35,927 nt of DNA from Rhodosalinus sediminis. Lineage in GTDB: Bacteria; Pseudomonadota; Alphaproteobacteria; Rhodobacterales; Rhodobacteraceae. The stretch's first letter is position 1. The number at the start of each line of letters is the position of its first letter. Position numbers and translations under genes: made by a program. Of this stretch, positions 1 through 8,697 are shown piece by piece. The stretch is from NCBI RefSeq assembly GCF_003385555.1, contig NZ_QOHR01000003.1, positions 202,122-238,048 on the forward strand, written 5' to 3'. Under the pieces are notes generated by a model. That model saw only the letters and a program-made list of their open reading frames with translations, made no database searches and was not told the origin of the DNA.

Positions 1-25
1 CCCCCCCCCCCCCCCCCCGCCCCCG

Positions 26-1615
26 TCAATGCCGGAAATGCCGCTCGCCGGTGAAGACCATCGCCATGCCGTGCGCCTCGGCCGCGGCGATCACCTCGGC
101 GTCGCGGCGCGCGCCGCCGGGCTGGATCACCGCCGTCGCGCCCGCCGCGGCCAGCGCCTCCACCCCGTCGGCGAACGGAAAGAAGGCGTCCGAGGCGACG
201 GCCGCGCCCACCGTCGGCGGCTCGGGCAGGCCGAGCTCCTCGGCCATGGCGCGCGCCTTCTCGGCGGCGATGCGCGCCGAATCGACCCGGCTCATCTGCC
301 CCGCGCCGATGCCCACGGTGGCGCGGCCCTTCGCGTAGACGATCGCGTTCGACTTGACGTGCTTGGCCACCGCCCAGGCGAAGGCGAGATCGCGCATCTC
401 CGCCTCCGAGGGCGCGCGCGCGGTGACCACCTTCAGCGTCTCCGGCGCGACGAGGCGCGTGTCCGCGTCCTGCACGAGCCAGCCGCCCGTCACCTGCCGC
501 GCGGCGCGCGCCGGCGCGCCGGGGTTGGGCAGGCCCGGCGCCTTCAGAAGCCGGACGTTGGGCTTCTGCGCGAAGAGCGCCTGCGCCTCGTCGTCGATCG
601 CCGGCGCGATGACGACCTCGGTGAAGAGCTCGAGGATCGCCTGCGCCGTCGCCGCGTCGAGCGTCGTGTTGAGCGCCACGATGCCGCCGAAGGCGCTGAC
701 GGGGTCGCACTCGCGCGCCTTGCGGTAGGCCTCGAGCGGCGAGGCCGCCCGCGCCGCGCCGCAGGGGTTGGCGTGCTTGACGATGACGCAGGCCGCGCCG
801 TCGGCCGGCAGGAACTCGGCGGCGAGGGCATAGGCCGCGTCGGTGTCGTTGATGTTGTTGTAGGACAGCTCCTTGCCCTGCAGGAGCCGCGCCGAGGCCA
901 CGCCCGGCGCCGGGTCCGTCTCCGCGTAGAAGGCCGCGCGCTGGTGCGGGTTCTCGCCGTAGCGCAGCTCCTGCGCGAGCCGCCCGCCCATCACCCGCCG
1001 GCGCGGCGCGAAGACGCCGAGGCTCTCGGCCATCCAGCCGCTCACCGCCGCGTCGTAGGCCGCCGTGCGCCCGAAGGCCGTCAGCGCGAGCGCCTTGCGG
1101 AACGCCAGCGTCGTCGCGCCGTCGTTGGCGTCGAGCTCGGCCAGCAGCGCGTCGTAATCCTCCACGTCCACGACCGGTGCGACATGGGCGTGGTTCTTGG
1201 CCGCCGCGCGGATCATCGCCGGCCCGCCGATGTCGATCTGCTCGACCGCCTCGGCCTCCTCCGCGCCGGCGGCGACGGTCGCCTCGAAGGGGTAGAGGTT
1301 GACCACCAGGAGATCGATCGCCGGGATGCCGTGCGCCTCCATCGCCTCCACGTGGGCCGGCGCGTCGCGCAGGGCCAGCAGCCCGCCGTGCACCGCCGGG
1401 TGCAGCGTCTTGACCCGGCCGTCCATCATCTCGGGCAGCCCCGTGACCTCGGCCACGTCGCGCACGGTGCAGCCCGCCTCGCGCAGGGCGGCGGCGGTGC
1501 CGCCGGTCGAGAGCACCTCGACCCCGCGCGCGGCGAGCGCCCGGCCGAGCTCGGGCAGGCCGGTCTTGTCGGAGACGGAAATCAGGGCGCGGCGGACGGG
1601 GACGAGATCGGGCAT
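26..1615 (-). CDS. purH: Bifunctional purine biosynthesis protein PurH (AICAR transformylase / IMP cyclohydrolase)
   Basis: Catalyses the last two steps of de novo IMP synthesis in the cytoplasm: formylation of AICAR by 10-formyl-THF, then ring closure of FAICAR. The N-terminal MGS-like cyclohydrolase domain (about residues 1-145) shows [12 protein letters not shown] and GRVKTLHP. The transformylase domain follows, with RYGENPHQ and KHANPCGAA; its Lys-His pair is catalytic in the family. The C-terminus ends in the usual TGERHFRH, so the protein is complete. I chose the ATG at 1615 (529 aa, the length I expect for this family) because conserved sequence starts there and GGAG lies 10 bases upstream. 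An in-frame ATG at 1639 would add eight residues and overlap the heparinase-gene stop as ATGA, so coupling from that start is possible. It is the last gene of a likely rsmB-heparinase-purH operon. Confidence 0.97.
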   Translation of the reverse strand: MPDLVPVRRALISVSDKTGLPELGRALAARGVEVLSTGGTAAALREAGCTVRDVAEVTGLPEMMDGRVKTLHPAVHGGLLALRDAPAHVEAMEAHGIPAIDLLVVNLYPFEATVAAGAEEAEAVEQIDIGGPAMIRAAAKNHAHVAPVVDVEDYDALLAELDANDGATTLAFRKALALTAFGRTAAYDAAVSGWMAESLGVFAPRRRVMGGRLAQELRYGENPHQRAAFYAETDPAPGVASARLLQGKELSYNNINDTDAAYALAAEFLPADGAACVIVKHANPCGAARAASPLEAYRKARECDPVSAFGGIVALNTTLDAATAQAILELFTEVVIAPAIDDEAQALFAQKPNVRLLKAPGLPNPGAPARAARQVTGGWLVQDADTRLVAPETLKVVTARAPSEAEMRDLAFAWAVAKHVKSNAIVYAKGRATVGIGAGQMSRVDSARIAAEKARAMAEELGLPEPPTVGAAVASDAFFPFADGVEALAAAGATAVIQPGGARRDAEVIAAAEAHGMAMVFTGERHFRH

Positions 1616-1635
1616 GGATGCGGGGCTCCGGTGGC

Positions 1636-3390
1636 TCATTCATACACGTCCACCGCCTCGGCCAGGTCGCGCACCGCGAGCGCGGTGTCGTCGGCCTTGG
1701 CCAGCGACCAGCGGACGCGCGTCCCATACTCCACCGCGCGGCCGGATAAAACGATCTGTTGCGTCGCGCGCGGCCGGAGGCGCCCGCGCTCGAGATAGAC
1801 CGAGGGCTCGAGCGTAAGGCGCGTGCGCGGCTCGGCCTCCGGGCGAAGGACCCAGACCTCGCCCGAGCGCAGCGTGACCGAGACCTCCGCGCCCAAGGGC
1901 GCGAGCGCGGGTTCCGCCTCCGGGTGCAGGTGAAACCGGATCTGAAAGCCGATGCCGCGCAGCTTGCCCGCCGCCCGCGCCGCGTCGAAGCGCCGCTCGT
2001 CCTCCGCCTCCAGCGCGACGAGGAAATCCTCGCCCGACAGGCGCCGACCGTCCGCCGAGAGGCTCAGCACGCGCGCATGCGTCAGCCCGAATTCGGCGCG
2101 GTAGCCATCCTGCCCGGCCTCGACGCGCTGCGCCTCCGGCGTGCGCGCCATCTCGACCGGGACGCGGCGCGGCGCGCCCTCGAGCGCGGCGCGCGCCTGA
2201 CGCGCCCCGCCCGACGCGCCCAGCCGCGCGCTCGACAGCCCCTCGACCAGAAGCACCGAATGCGCCGCCCCCGCGCGCCCGGCGCGCCGCCAGCCGGGGC
2301 CGAAGCTCGCCCCCGCCCCGCAACTCACGATCACCGGCCGCCGCCCCGAGGTCACCTCGACCGCGAGGGTGGAGGCATGCGCCTCCCCCGCCGCCGCGCC
2401 CCCGGGCGGCGGGGCGGCGTCCAGGACGACCGTGGTGCGCCCGGCCGACAGCCGCGCGTAGCCCATGGACGGGCCGTCGGGCATCCGCCGCCGCGCGCCC
2501 GCCGCCGCGAGCGCCGCGTCGAGCCGCCCCGGCACGCCGCGCCCGCCGCCGTGAAACCGCGGCAGGCCGCCGTCCGCGTGGCGCAGGGCGCGCAGCGCCG
2601 GCGCGATGCGCTCCATCGCCGCGGCATGCGCCGGCCCCGGCGCGCGCCGCGCCGCGCGAAGCGCCCCGGCGGTCCATGTCAGGAGGCTCAGCACCTCCAT
2701 GAGCTCTTCCGCGTTGCGTGAGGCGAGGCCCCCGGCCGCGTCGATCTCGCCCCGGCAGACCCGCTCCAGCGCGTCGCGCGCCGGCGCGCGATGCGCCTCG
2801 AGCCCCTCGAGCGTCAGGCCCGCCTGCACCAGCGCGCAGGCCGCCTCGACACGCGGCAGACCGGGCGGCGCCGCGCGCCAGCGCCGCGCGACGAAGGCCG
2901 CATGCCCGGCGAGCGCGCCGAGCCACGCCGCCTGCGCCGCACTGTCCAGCCCCGGCGCGAGGAAGGCGGCGTGGTCGATCCAGCGCCCGAGCCGGCGCGC
3001 GGCCAGCGCCGGCGTCCAGCCCGGCCCGCGCCCGCGCCCGAAGCGCGCGATCCAGCCGGCGAGCCAGCGCTGCGCCAGCCGCCGCGCCGCCGGCCCGCCC
3101 ACGGCGGCCAGATCGTCGAGCCAAGCGAAGCTCTGCGTCTCCGCGACGAAGGCCGGCTCGGCCACGCCGAGATCCCAGAGATCGGCCTCCGGCGCCTCCA
3201 CGAGATGCCCAGCGAACATCAGGTTCCCGGCGAGAAGCTCGCGCCCGCGCGCCGGGTCGCCGATGGCGCGCGGCTCGGGCTCGGCCGCGAAGCCGTCGGC
3301 CGGGCGCGCACGCGCGGCGCGCCACGCGTGCCAGCGATCCGCGAGGCGCGCCGCGCGCCCCCGCTCCTTGTCTGCGATCGTGCCCACCAT
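1636..3390 (-). CDS. Heparinase II/III family protein
   Basis: About 584 aa. The N-terminal part is an alpha-helical, toroid-like region (LFAGHL-type segment, [12 protein letters not shown], then [12 protein letters not shown]). The C-terminal half (from about residue 320) is beta-rich and carries the heparinase II/III C-terminal signature: [12 protein letters not shown], then [14 protein letters not shown]. The family contains polysaccharide lyases, but members in this rsmB-purH context have no assigned substrate to my knowledge; a role in turnover of a uronate-containing surface polymer is only inference. No signal peptide is evident. The start is uncertain: the ATG at 3390 is close to the conserved region, and an ATG at 3438 gives 600 aa; neither has a strong ribosome site. 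Its stop overlaps the 1639 ATG of purH. The rsmB stop is 43 bases before the longer start. Confidence 0.88.
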   Translation of the reverse strand: MVGTIADKERGRAARLADRWHAWRAARARPADGFAAEPEPRAIGDPARGRELLAGNLMFAGHLVEAPEADLWDLGVAEPAFVAETQSFAWLDDLAAVGGPAARRLAQRWLAGWIARFGRGRGPGWTPALAARRLGRWIDHAAFLAPGLDSAAQAAWLGALAGHAAFVARRWRAAPPGLPRVEAACALVQAGLTLEGLEAHRAPARDALERVCRGEIDAAGGLASRNAEELMEVLSLLTWTAGALRAARRAPGPAHAAAMERIAPALRALRHADGGLPRFHGGGRGVPGRLDAALAAAGARRRMPDGPSMGYARLSAGRTTVVLDAAPPPGGAAAGEAHASTLAVEVTSGRRPVIVSCGAGASFGPGWRRAGRAGAAHSVLLVEGLSSARLGASGGARQARAALEGAPRRVPVEMARTPEAQRVEAGQDGYRAEFGLTHARVLSLSADGRRLSGEDFLVALEAEDERRFDAARAAGKLRGIGFQIRFHLHPEAEPALAPLGAEVSVTLRSGEVWVLRPEAEPRTRLTLEPSVYLERGRLRPRATQQIVLSGRAVEYGTRVRWSLAKADDTALAVRDLAEAVDVYE

Positions 3391-3481
3391 ACGCGCCTGC
3401 GCGGTTGCGTCCGGGGGACCATAGCCGCGCCGCGGCATGAAGTCACCGCAGCGCAGGTCGCGCGGGCGCCGCCCGTGGGGG

Positions 3482-4771
3482 TCAGGCCACGCGCCGGAAG
3501 GCGGCGACGAAGAATCCGTCCATCCCGCCCGCCTCCAGCCAGTGATCGGGCCGCAGGCGCAGCCCCTCCGGCCCGCGCCACGCGGGCTCCACGCCGGGCA
3601 GGTCGAGCGCGGCCGGATCGGCGCGAAGCTCAGGGCGGCGCGCCAGCGCGGCGGCGGCCTGCGCCTCGCCCTCGTCTGGCAGGAGCGAGCAGGCGCAATA
3701 GACGAGCCGCCCGCCCGGCGCGACGAGCGACGCCGCCCGGTCGATCAGCGCCGCCTGCAGCTCGACGAGCGCGCCGAGGCCCGCGCCGTCGCGGATGTGC
3801 GGCAGCTCCGGGTGGCGCCGGATCGTGCCCGTGGCGGAACAGGGCGCGTCCACCAGCACCGCGTCGTAGGGTCCGCCGGCGTGGGCGCGCGCGTCCTCGG
3901 CCGAGAGATGCGCCGAGAGCCCCGTCCGCGCGAGGTTCTCGCGCACCCGCTCCAGCCGCGCGGGCGAGAGGTCCAGCGCCGTCACCTCCGCGCCCGCGGC
4001 GGCGAGTTGCAGCGTCTTGCCCCCCGGCGCGGCACAGAGATCGAGCACCCGCTCCCCCGGCCGGGGGCGGAGCGCGCGGGCGGGCAGCGCGGCGGCGGCG
4101 TCCTGCACCCACCAGTCGCCCTCGGCGTAGCCCGGCAGCGCCGTCACCTGCGCACCCCGCGGCAGGCGCAGGGAGCCCGTGGGCAGGCGCCGCGCCCCGA
4201 GCCGCGCGGCGAGCGCGTCCGGATCGCCCTTCGCCGTCAGGTCGAGCGGCGCGCCGGCGGCATGCGCCGCCTCGATGGCCTCCGCCACCCGCGCGCCCCA
4301 GGCCGCGACGACCGGCGCGCGCAGCCAGCCGGGCATCGCCGGCACCGGCAGATCAGCCCAGCGCGCGGGCGCCTCGCCGGCCATCTTGCGCAGCACCGCG
4401 TTGACCATGCCCCGCGCCGCGGCGGCCTTGCGCCCGGCGCCGGCCACCACCGCGACCCAGTCGTTGACGACGCCATGCGCCGCGCCCCCCTGGGCGAGCT
4501 CCACCGTGCCGAGCCGCAGCGCCGCCCGCGCCGCCGGCGGCGGCGTCCGGCGCAGATGCGGCGCGAGGAGCGCATCCGCGCGCGTCAGATTGCGGAACGC
4601 CTCGGCCACGAGTCGCCGCGCGCGCGCCCGATCCGCGGGCGCGAGCCCGTCGAGCGCCGGCTCCGCCTCGTCGAGGGTGCGGCGCTCCTCGAGGACGGCG
4701 CGGAACAGATGCAACGCCGCGCGGCGGGCCGGCTGGCCCTCGCGGCCGGCGGGGCGCGGGCGTCGGGACAT
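3482..4771 (-). CDS. rsmB: 16S rRNA (cytosine-5) methyltransferase, RsmB/Sun family
   Basis: SAM-dependent RNA m5C methyltransferase; E. coli RsmB modifies C967 of 16S rRNA. The 429-aa protein has an N-terminal NusB-like RNA-binding domain (about 15-140) followed by the Rossmann methyltransferase domain. SAM motif I reads LDLCAAPGGKTLQ, motif IV is VLVDAPCSATGTIRRHP with its conserved Cys, and motif VI is VYCACSLLPDEGE with the nucleophilic Cys. Both cysteines needed by this family are therefore present. Only the RsmB/Sun type is supported, since the exact target base cannot be read from the sequence. It is the first gene of the leftward rsmB-heparinase-purH run and is divergent from the small DUF1674 gene, sharing a 65-base intergenic region. 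Confidence 0.94.
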   Translation of the reverse strand: MSRRPRPAGREGQPARRAALHLFRAVLEERRTLDEAEPALDGLAPADRARARRLVAEAFRNLTRADALLAPHLRRTPPPAARAALRLGTVELAQGGAAHGVVNDWVAVVAGAGRKAAAARGMVNAVLRKMAGEAPARWADLPVPAMPGWLRAPVVAAWGARVAEAIEAAHAAGAPLDLTAKGDPDALAARLGARRLPTGSLRLPRGAQVTALPGYAEGDWWVQDAAAALPARALRPRPGERVLDLCAAPGGKTLQLAAAGAEVTALDLSPARLERVRENLARTGLSAHLSAEDARAHAGGPYDAVLVDAPCSATGTIRRHPELPHIRDGAGLGALVELQAALIDRAASLVAPGGRLVYCACSLLPDEGEAQAAAALARRPELRADPAALDLPGVEPAWRGPEGLRLRPDHWLEAGGMDGFFVAAFRRVA

Positions 4772-4782
4772 GGGCGACCTTC

Positions 4783-4811
4783 TTGGCGAGCGGGCGAAGC
4801 GGGGCTATATC
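4783..4811 (+). promoter_or_regulatory. Candidate sigma-70 promoter for the DUF1674-gap pair
   Basis: TTGGCG at 4783-4788 and TATATC at 4806-4811 are separated by exactly 17 bases. Transcription would start near 4818, giving a leader of about 20 bases before the ATG at 4837. Each hexamer matches the consensus at four of six positions. This lies in the rsmB/DUF1674 divergent gap. It is a pattern match only. Confidence 0.45.
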
Positions 4812-4836
4812 AGCGCCACCAGTTGAGGGGAAGGCC

Positions 4837-5016
4837 ATGACGGAGACGACCCGCGACGACCTGCCGCCCGCCGCGCGCCGCGCGCTCGAAGAGGCCGAGG
4901 CGCGCCGCAAGGCGGCGAGGGCGCTGGAGCTGCCGCCCGAACTCGGCGGCCGCGACGGCCCGGAGCCCGTGCGCTACGGCGACTGGGAGCGCAAGGGCCT
5001 CGCCGTCGACTTCTGA
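4837..5016 (+). CDS. DUF1674 / succinate dehydrogenase assembly factor 4 family protein
   Basis: Small 59-aa protein with a charged helical N-terminus and the conserved C-terminal family motif GPEPVRYGDWERKG ending in DF. The family (DUF1674, SDHAF4/Sdh8-like) is linked in mitochondria to assembly of the flavinated succinate dehydrogenase subunit; for the bacterial members this is inference by homology. I start at the ATG at 4837, preceded by GAGGGGAAGG, rather than at an in-frame start at 4783 that would run through the promoter region. A gap of 88 bases separates it from gap, which has its own strong ribosome site. That gap contains the 10-base palindrome CCTCGCGAGG at 5051-5060. Confidence 0.9.
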   Translation: MTETTRDDLPPAARRALEEAEARRKAARALELPPELGGRDGPEPVRYGDWERKGLAVDF

Positions 5017-5104
5017 TCCTGCCCGCGCGCTCCTCCGCCCTGACGGGCGTCCTCGCGAGGAGGGCCGCGAGGTCCGATCGAGCGCCCTGCCCCAAGGAGA
5101 CGCG

Positions 5105-6103
5105 ATGACGTCCCGCCCCGTCCGCGTGGCGATCAACGGTTTCGGCCGGATCGGCCGTACGCTCGCCCGGCAGATCCTCTCCGGCGCGCCGGGCGTCGAG
5201 CTCGTGCACGTCAACGACATCGAGGCGGGCGACCTGCTCGCCTATCTCTTCGCCTACGACAGCGTCTTCGGCCCCTGGCCCGGTCCGGTCAGCGCGGAGG
5301 ACGGCGCGCTCGTGGCCGGCGCGCAGCGCGTGCCGCTGACGCGGGCGGCCGACCTCTCGGCCCTCGATCTCTCCGGCGTCGACGTGCTGCTGGAGTGCAC
5401 CGGCCGCGCCGCGACCCGCGCCATCGCCGAGCAGGGCCTGCGCGCCGGCGCCGCGCGGGTGCTGATCTCCGGCCCGTCGCCCGCGGCGGACGTGACCGTG
5501 GTGCTCGGCGCCAACGAGGGGGAACTGGCGGAGCAGCCGATCGTCTCGAACGCCTCCTGCACGACGAACGCGCTCGCGCCGCTCCTGCGCCTGCTCGACC
5601 AGGGCTGGGGCGTGGAGAGCGGGCACATGACGACGGTGCACTGCTACACCGGCAGCCAACCCACCGTGGACAAGCCGCGCGGCACGCCCGAGCGCTCGCG
5701 CGCCGCGGCGCTGTCGATGGTGCCGACGACGACCTCGGCGGGCAAGCTGATCGGCACGGTGCTGCCGCACCTCGACGGGCGGGTGGAGGCGCGGGCGCTG
5801 CGCGTGCCGACGGCGAGCGTCTCCTGCGTGGACCTGACGGTGGCGCCGCGCCGCCCGGCGACGGCGGAGGCGGTGAACGCCGCGCTGCGCGACGCGGCCG
5901 CGCCCGGCGGCGTCTTCGGCTGGATCGAAGAGCCGCTCGTCTCAACCGACCTGCGCGGGCGGCCCGAATCGGTCGTCATGAGTGGGCCGGAAACCTCGGT
6001 GAACGCGGGCGGGCTGCTGCGCGTCTTCGGCTGGTACGACAACGAATGGGGCTATTCCTGCCGGATGCTCGACATGGCCCGCCGCATGGGCGCGGCGGGC
6101 TGA
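5105..6103 (+). CDS. gap: Type I glyceraldehyde-3-phosphate dehydrogenase
   Basis: Converts glyceraldehyde 3-phosphate, NAD(P)+ and phosphate to 1,3-bisphosphoglycerate in glycolysis or gluconeogenesis. The 332-aa protein shows the Rossmann motif INGFGRIGR (10-18), VND near residue 38 (an Asp there usually favours NAD), the catalytic loop SNASCTTN with Cys152, catalytic His177 in TTVHCYT, and the C-terminal WYDNEWGYSCRM. A strong AAGGAGA lies at 5094-5100, five bases before the ATG. It departs from the usual family consensus in places (SGPSPAADVTVVLGAN where SAPAKGD-like sequence is usual, and HCYTGSQP), so it may be the second, divergent GAPDH many Rhodobacteraceae carry. Erythrose-4-phosphate dehydrogenase activity cannot be ruled out. 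It is convergent with the next gene, whose stop lies 4 bases away. Confidence 0.95.
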   Translation: MTSRPVRVAINGFGRIGRTLARQILSGAPGVELVHVNDIEAGDLLAYLFAYDSVFGPWPGPVSAEDGALVAGAQRVPLTRAADLSALDLSGVDVLLECTGRAATRAIAEQGLRAGAARVLISGPSPAADVTVVLGANEGELAEQPIVSNASCTTNALAPLLRLLDQGWGVESGHMTTVHCYTGSQPTVDKPRGTPERSRAAALSMVPTTTSAGKLIGTVLPHLDGRVEARALRVPTASVSCVDLTVAPRRPATAEAVNAALRDAAAPGGVFGWIEEPLVSTDLRGRPESVVMSGPETSVNAGGLLRVFGWYDNEWGYSCRMLDMARRMGAAG

Positions 6104-6107
6104 CCGC

Positions 6108-6461
6108 TCAGCGCAGGCGGAAATCCGCGTGGTCGCCCTGTCCCGCGTCGGAGGTGAAGCGCATGGTGTTCCCGCGCACCTCGACGGTCTGGCAGTTGTA
6201 GCCGAGCTCCCGCTCGCCCCAGTAGAGGTCGCGGCAGAAGAGGCCGTTCTCCCAGTCCCACTCGCCGGAGACCTCGCGCCCGGCGCCGCGGCCGACGATC
6301 TGCCCGTCCGGCGTGACCTGCAATCTCACCAGCGGATAGGTGAGCTGCCGATCCTCGACGATCTGGCGAAAGCGCTCCTCCTCGGTGATGCGGGCGAAGT
6401 CCGCGGCGGCGGGCGCCGCCGTCACGGCCGCCGCCGCCACTGCTGCAATCCTGCTGCGCAT
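6108..6461 (-). CDS. Small secreted protein, conserved beside dapB (function unknown)
   Basis: 117 aa. Residues 1-20 form a signal peptide (MRSRIA, then an Ala-rich core, cleavage likely after AAA before DFARIT). The mature part of about 97 aa is beta-rich, with GEWDWENGLFCRDLYWG and LGYNCQTVEVRG; its two cysteines are the only ones in the protein and could form a disulfide. The ATG at 6461 has GAGGGAAA upstream. It follows dapB on the same strand after about 100 bases. From memory, similar small Rhodobacteraceae proteins are sometimes labelled 'dihydrodipicolinate reductase'; nothing here resembles DapB, so that name would be an error carried over from the neighbour. No function is proposed. 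Confidence 0.85.
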   Translation of the reverse strand: MRSRIAAVAAAAVTAAPAAADFARITEEERFRQIVEDRQLTYPLVRLQVTPDGQIVGRGAGREVSGEWDWENGLFCRDLYWGERELGYNCQTVEVRGNTMRFTSDAGQGDHADFRLR

Positions 6462-6562
6462 GGCGCGTTTCCCTCGCTGTTGGCTCCGTAGGGAAAGATG
6501 CGCCCCCCGCGTCGCGTTTCAAGCCGACCGCTCGAATGCGCGATATTCCGCCGAGGCGCCGC

Positions 6563-7381
6563 TCAGGCGGCCGAGAGCCCGAGAACATCCACCATGTCGT
6601 ACTCGCCCGGCCCCTGATCCTGTCCCCAGAGCGCCGCCTTGAGCGCGCCGCGCGCGAAGATCATCCGGTCGGTGGCGACATGGCGGAGCGCGATGCGCTC
6701 CCCCTCGGCGGCGAAGAGCACCTCGTGCTCGCCCACGATGTCGCCGCCGCGCACCGCGTGAAAGCCGATGGCGCCGCGCGCCCGCGCCCCCGTCATGCCG
6801 TCGCGCGCCCGGTCGGCGGCCTCCGACAGGTGCACGCCCCGGCCCTCCGCCGCCGCCGCGCCCAGCATCAGCGCCGTGCCCGAGGGCGCGTCCACCTTGT
6901 GGCGGTGGTGCGCCTCGACGATCTCGATGTCGAAATCCGCGTCGAGCGCCGCCGCCACCCGCCGCGTCAGCTGCACGAGGAGATTGACGCCGAGGCTCAT
7001 GTTGCCCGCGCGGATCACCGTGGCATGGCGCGCCGCGGCCTTGATCCGGGCGAGCTGCGCCTCGTCGAAGCCGGTGGTGCCGATCACGTGACAGAGCCGC
7101 GCCTGCGCGGCGATCTCGGCGAAGGCGACCGTGGCCTCCGGCGCCGTGAAATCGAGCACCGCATGCGCCCGCGCGAAGGCCTCCAGCGGGTCGTCGCCCA
7201 CCGTCACGCCGAGCGGCGCGCCACCCGTCGCGGTGCCGAGGTCCTGCCCGATCCAGTCGTGCCCCGGCCGCTCGAGCGCGCCGATCAGCCGGGCGCGGTC
7301 GCTCTCCTCCACCGCGCGGGCGAGCATCCGCCCCATGCGCCCCGAGACGCCCGTCACAACGATCCCCGGCAGATCGGCCAT
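6563..7381 (-). CDS. dapB: 4-hydroxy-tetrahydrodipicolinate reductase
   Basis: NAD(P)H-dependent reductase of the diaminopimelate/lysine pathway, supplying meso-DAP for peptidoglycan. The 272-aa protein has the nucleotide-binding GVSGRMGR (11-18), LDFTAPE and [10 protein letters not shown] segments of the N-terminal domain, and the substrate-binding signature [15 protein letters not shown] (156-170) with the conserved His pair at 158-159 and Lys162. The chosen ATG at 7381 is preceded by GGGGAGGG; an in-frame start at 7408 would add nine residues without conservation. It is divergent from rbfA, whose start is 87 bases away. Confidence 0.96.
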   Translation of the reverse strand: MADLPGIVVTGVSGRMGRMLARAVEESDRARLIGALERPGHDWIGQDLGTATGGAPLGVTVGDDPLEAFARAHAVLDFTAPEATVAFAEIAAQARLCHVIGTTGFDEAQLARIKAAARHATVIRAGNMSLGVNLLVQLTRRVAAALDADFDIEIVEAHHRHKVDAPSGTALMLGAAAAEGRGVHLSEAADRARDGMTGARARGAIGFHAVRGGDIVGEHEVLFAAEGERIALRHVATDRMIFARGALKAALWGQDQGPGEYDMVDVLGLSAA

Positions 7382-7468
7382 GCCGTGCCCTCCCCTCGCC
7401 TGTCGCATCCCCGCCTAGCGCAGCACGGCCCGCTTGGCAAAGCCCGCGCGCGCGCTTAAGTGGACCGC

Positions 7469-7864
7469 ATGGCGCGACCCAGACCCTCCGCGCCGAGCGG
7501 GCCCAGCCAGCGGCAGCTCCGCGTCGGCGAACTCATCCGGCGGCGCCTCTCCGAGGTGCTCGCCCGCGGCGAGGTGCACGATCCCGACCTCACCCGCCTC
7601 TCGATCACCGTGGGGGAGGTGCGCACCTCCCCCGATCTCAAGGTGGCGACGGCCTTCGTGCTGCCCCTCGGCGGCGGCGCGAAGGAAGAGGCGCTCGCCT
7701 GCCTCGACCGCAACCGGAGCGAGCTGCGCCGCCAGGTCGCCAAGGGGCTGGAGCTCAAGTTCGCGCCCGAGCTGCGCTTCCGCATCGACGAGAGTTTCGA
7801 CCGCATGGACGAGACGCGCCGCCTCCTCGATCGCCCCGAGGTCCGGCGCGACCTCGACGACTGA
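7469..7864 (+). CDS. rbfA: 30S ribosome-binding factor RbfA
   Basis: Late-stage 16S rRNA maturation factor that binds near helix 1 of the 30S subunit. The 131-aa protein is a single KH-like domain: [18 protein letters not shown] at the N-terminus, [20 protein letters not shown] in the middle, and the [19 protein letters not shown] segment typical of RbfA. I take the ATG at 7469; a GTG at 7460 adds three residues. Its TGA at 7862-7864 overlaps the ATG of the next gene by one base (TGATG), so the two are translationally coupled. Confidence 0.94.
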   Translation: MARPRPSAPSGPSQRQLRVGELIRRRLSEVLARGEVHDPDLTRLSITVGEVRTSPDLKVATAFVLPLGGGAKEEALACLDRNRSELRRQVAKGLELKFAPELRFRIDESFDRMDETRRLLDRPEVRRDLDD

Positions 7865-8634
7865 TGCGGCGCCTGCGCGCGACCCGCGCCGCGGCGCTCG
7901 CCGCCGCCCTCGCCGCGCCGCTCGCGGCGCCCCTCGCCGCCCCCCTCGCTGCCGCCGACTGCCGCCCGCTCGAGCACGAGGGCCGACCCTACACCATCTG
8001 CGAGGTCACCCCCGAGCGCCACGACCTGCGCCTCTTCCACTCCGACGCCACCGGCGCGCCCTACGGGCACTTCGGCACGCTCGAGGCGGCGCTCGAAGAC
8101 CGCGGCCTGCGCCTCGGCCCGGCGATGAACGCCGGGATGTACCACCCGGACCGCGCCCCGGTCGGTCTCTACGTCGAAGAGGGCGAGGAGCGCATGCATC
8201 TCGTCACCTCCGACGGGCCGGGCAACTTCGGCCTGCTGCCGAACGGCGTGCTCTGCCTGCGCCCGGGCCGCGCCGACGTGATCGAAACGCGCACCTTCGC
8301 GCGCCGCGCGCCGGCCTGCCGCTTCGCGACGCAGTCGGGGCCGATGCTGGTGATCGACGGCGCGCTGCACCCGCGCTTCCTGCCCGACTCGACCTCGCGC
8401 TATATCCGCAACGGCGTGGGCACCGCCGCCGACGGCGCCCGCCTCGTCATGGCGATCTCCGAGACGCCGGTGACCTTCCACGAATTCGGCCGCCTCTTCC
8501 GCGACGCGCTCGGGGTGGAGCAGGCGCTCTACCTCGACGGCAACGTCTCGCGGCTGCACGCGCCGGGGCTCGGCCGCTCCGACTTCGGCCGCCCGATGGG
8601 CCCGATCCTCGCCGTCGTCGAACCGGCACGCTGA
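7864..8634 (+). CDS. Secreted phosphodiester glycosidase family protein (NAGPA / DUF2233-like)
   Basis: 256 aa with an N-terminal signal peptide of about 30 residues containing near-perfect tandem APLAAPLAAPLAA units. The mature domain matches the NAGPA (GlcNAc-1-phosphodiester alpha-N-acetylglucosaminidase-like) fold: AMNAGMYHPDRAPVGLYVE, GPGNFGLLPNGVL, FATQSGPMLV, RNGVG and the C-terminal YLDGNVSRL segment. Bacterial members are poorly characterised; hydrolysis of a glycosyl phosphodiester in the periplasm is the family-based guess and the natural substrate is unknown. Its start overlaps the rbfA stop by one base. It faces dnaE2 across a hairpin-rich spacer. Confidence 0.88.
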   Translation: MRRLRATRAAALAAALAAPLAAPLAAPLAAADCRPLEHEGRPYTICEVTPERHDLRLFHSDATGAPYGHFGTLEAALEDRGLRLGPAMNAGMYHPDRAPVGLYVEEGEERMHLVTSDGPGNFGLLPNGVLCLRPGRADVIETRTFARRAPACRFATQSGPMLVIDGALHPRFLPDSTSRYIRNGVGTAADGARLVMAISETPVTFHEFGRLFRDALGVEQALYLDGNVSRLHAPGLGRSDFGRPMGPILAVVEPAR

Positions 8635-8697
8635 GCCGCAGGCACCCCGAACACACGACCCGGCCCATCATCTTGGCGGAAATACTCCGGGGGGTGA

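Noticed and set aside
29-1798. Long plus-strand frame of 589 codons antisense to purH
   Set aside because: Arg/Gly/Ala/His-rich translation with no domain, lying opposite a clearly conserved gene; typical of high-G+C shadow frames. The same applies to the long antisense frames at 10163-12427, 14988-16499, 18099-19607, 21843-23570, 23597-25885, 25671-27656 and 28483-31842.
5017-5104. Intrinsic terminator at the palindrome CCTCGCGAGG
   Set aside because: The stem is too short to leave a loop and no T-run follows; it is probably chance in G+C-rich DNA.
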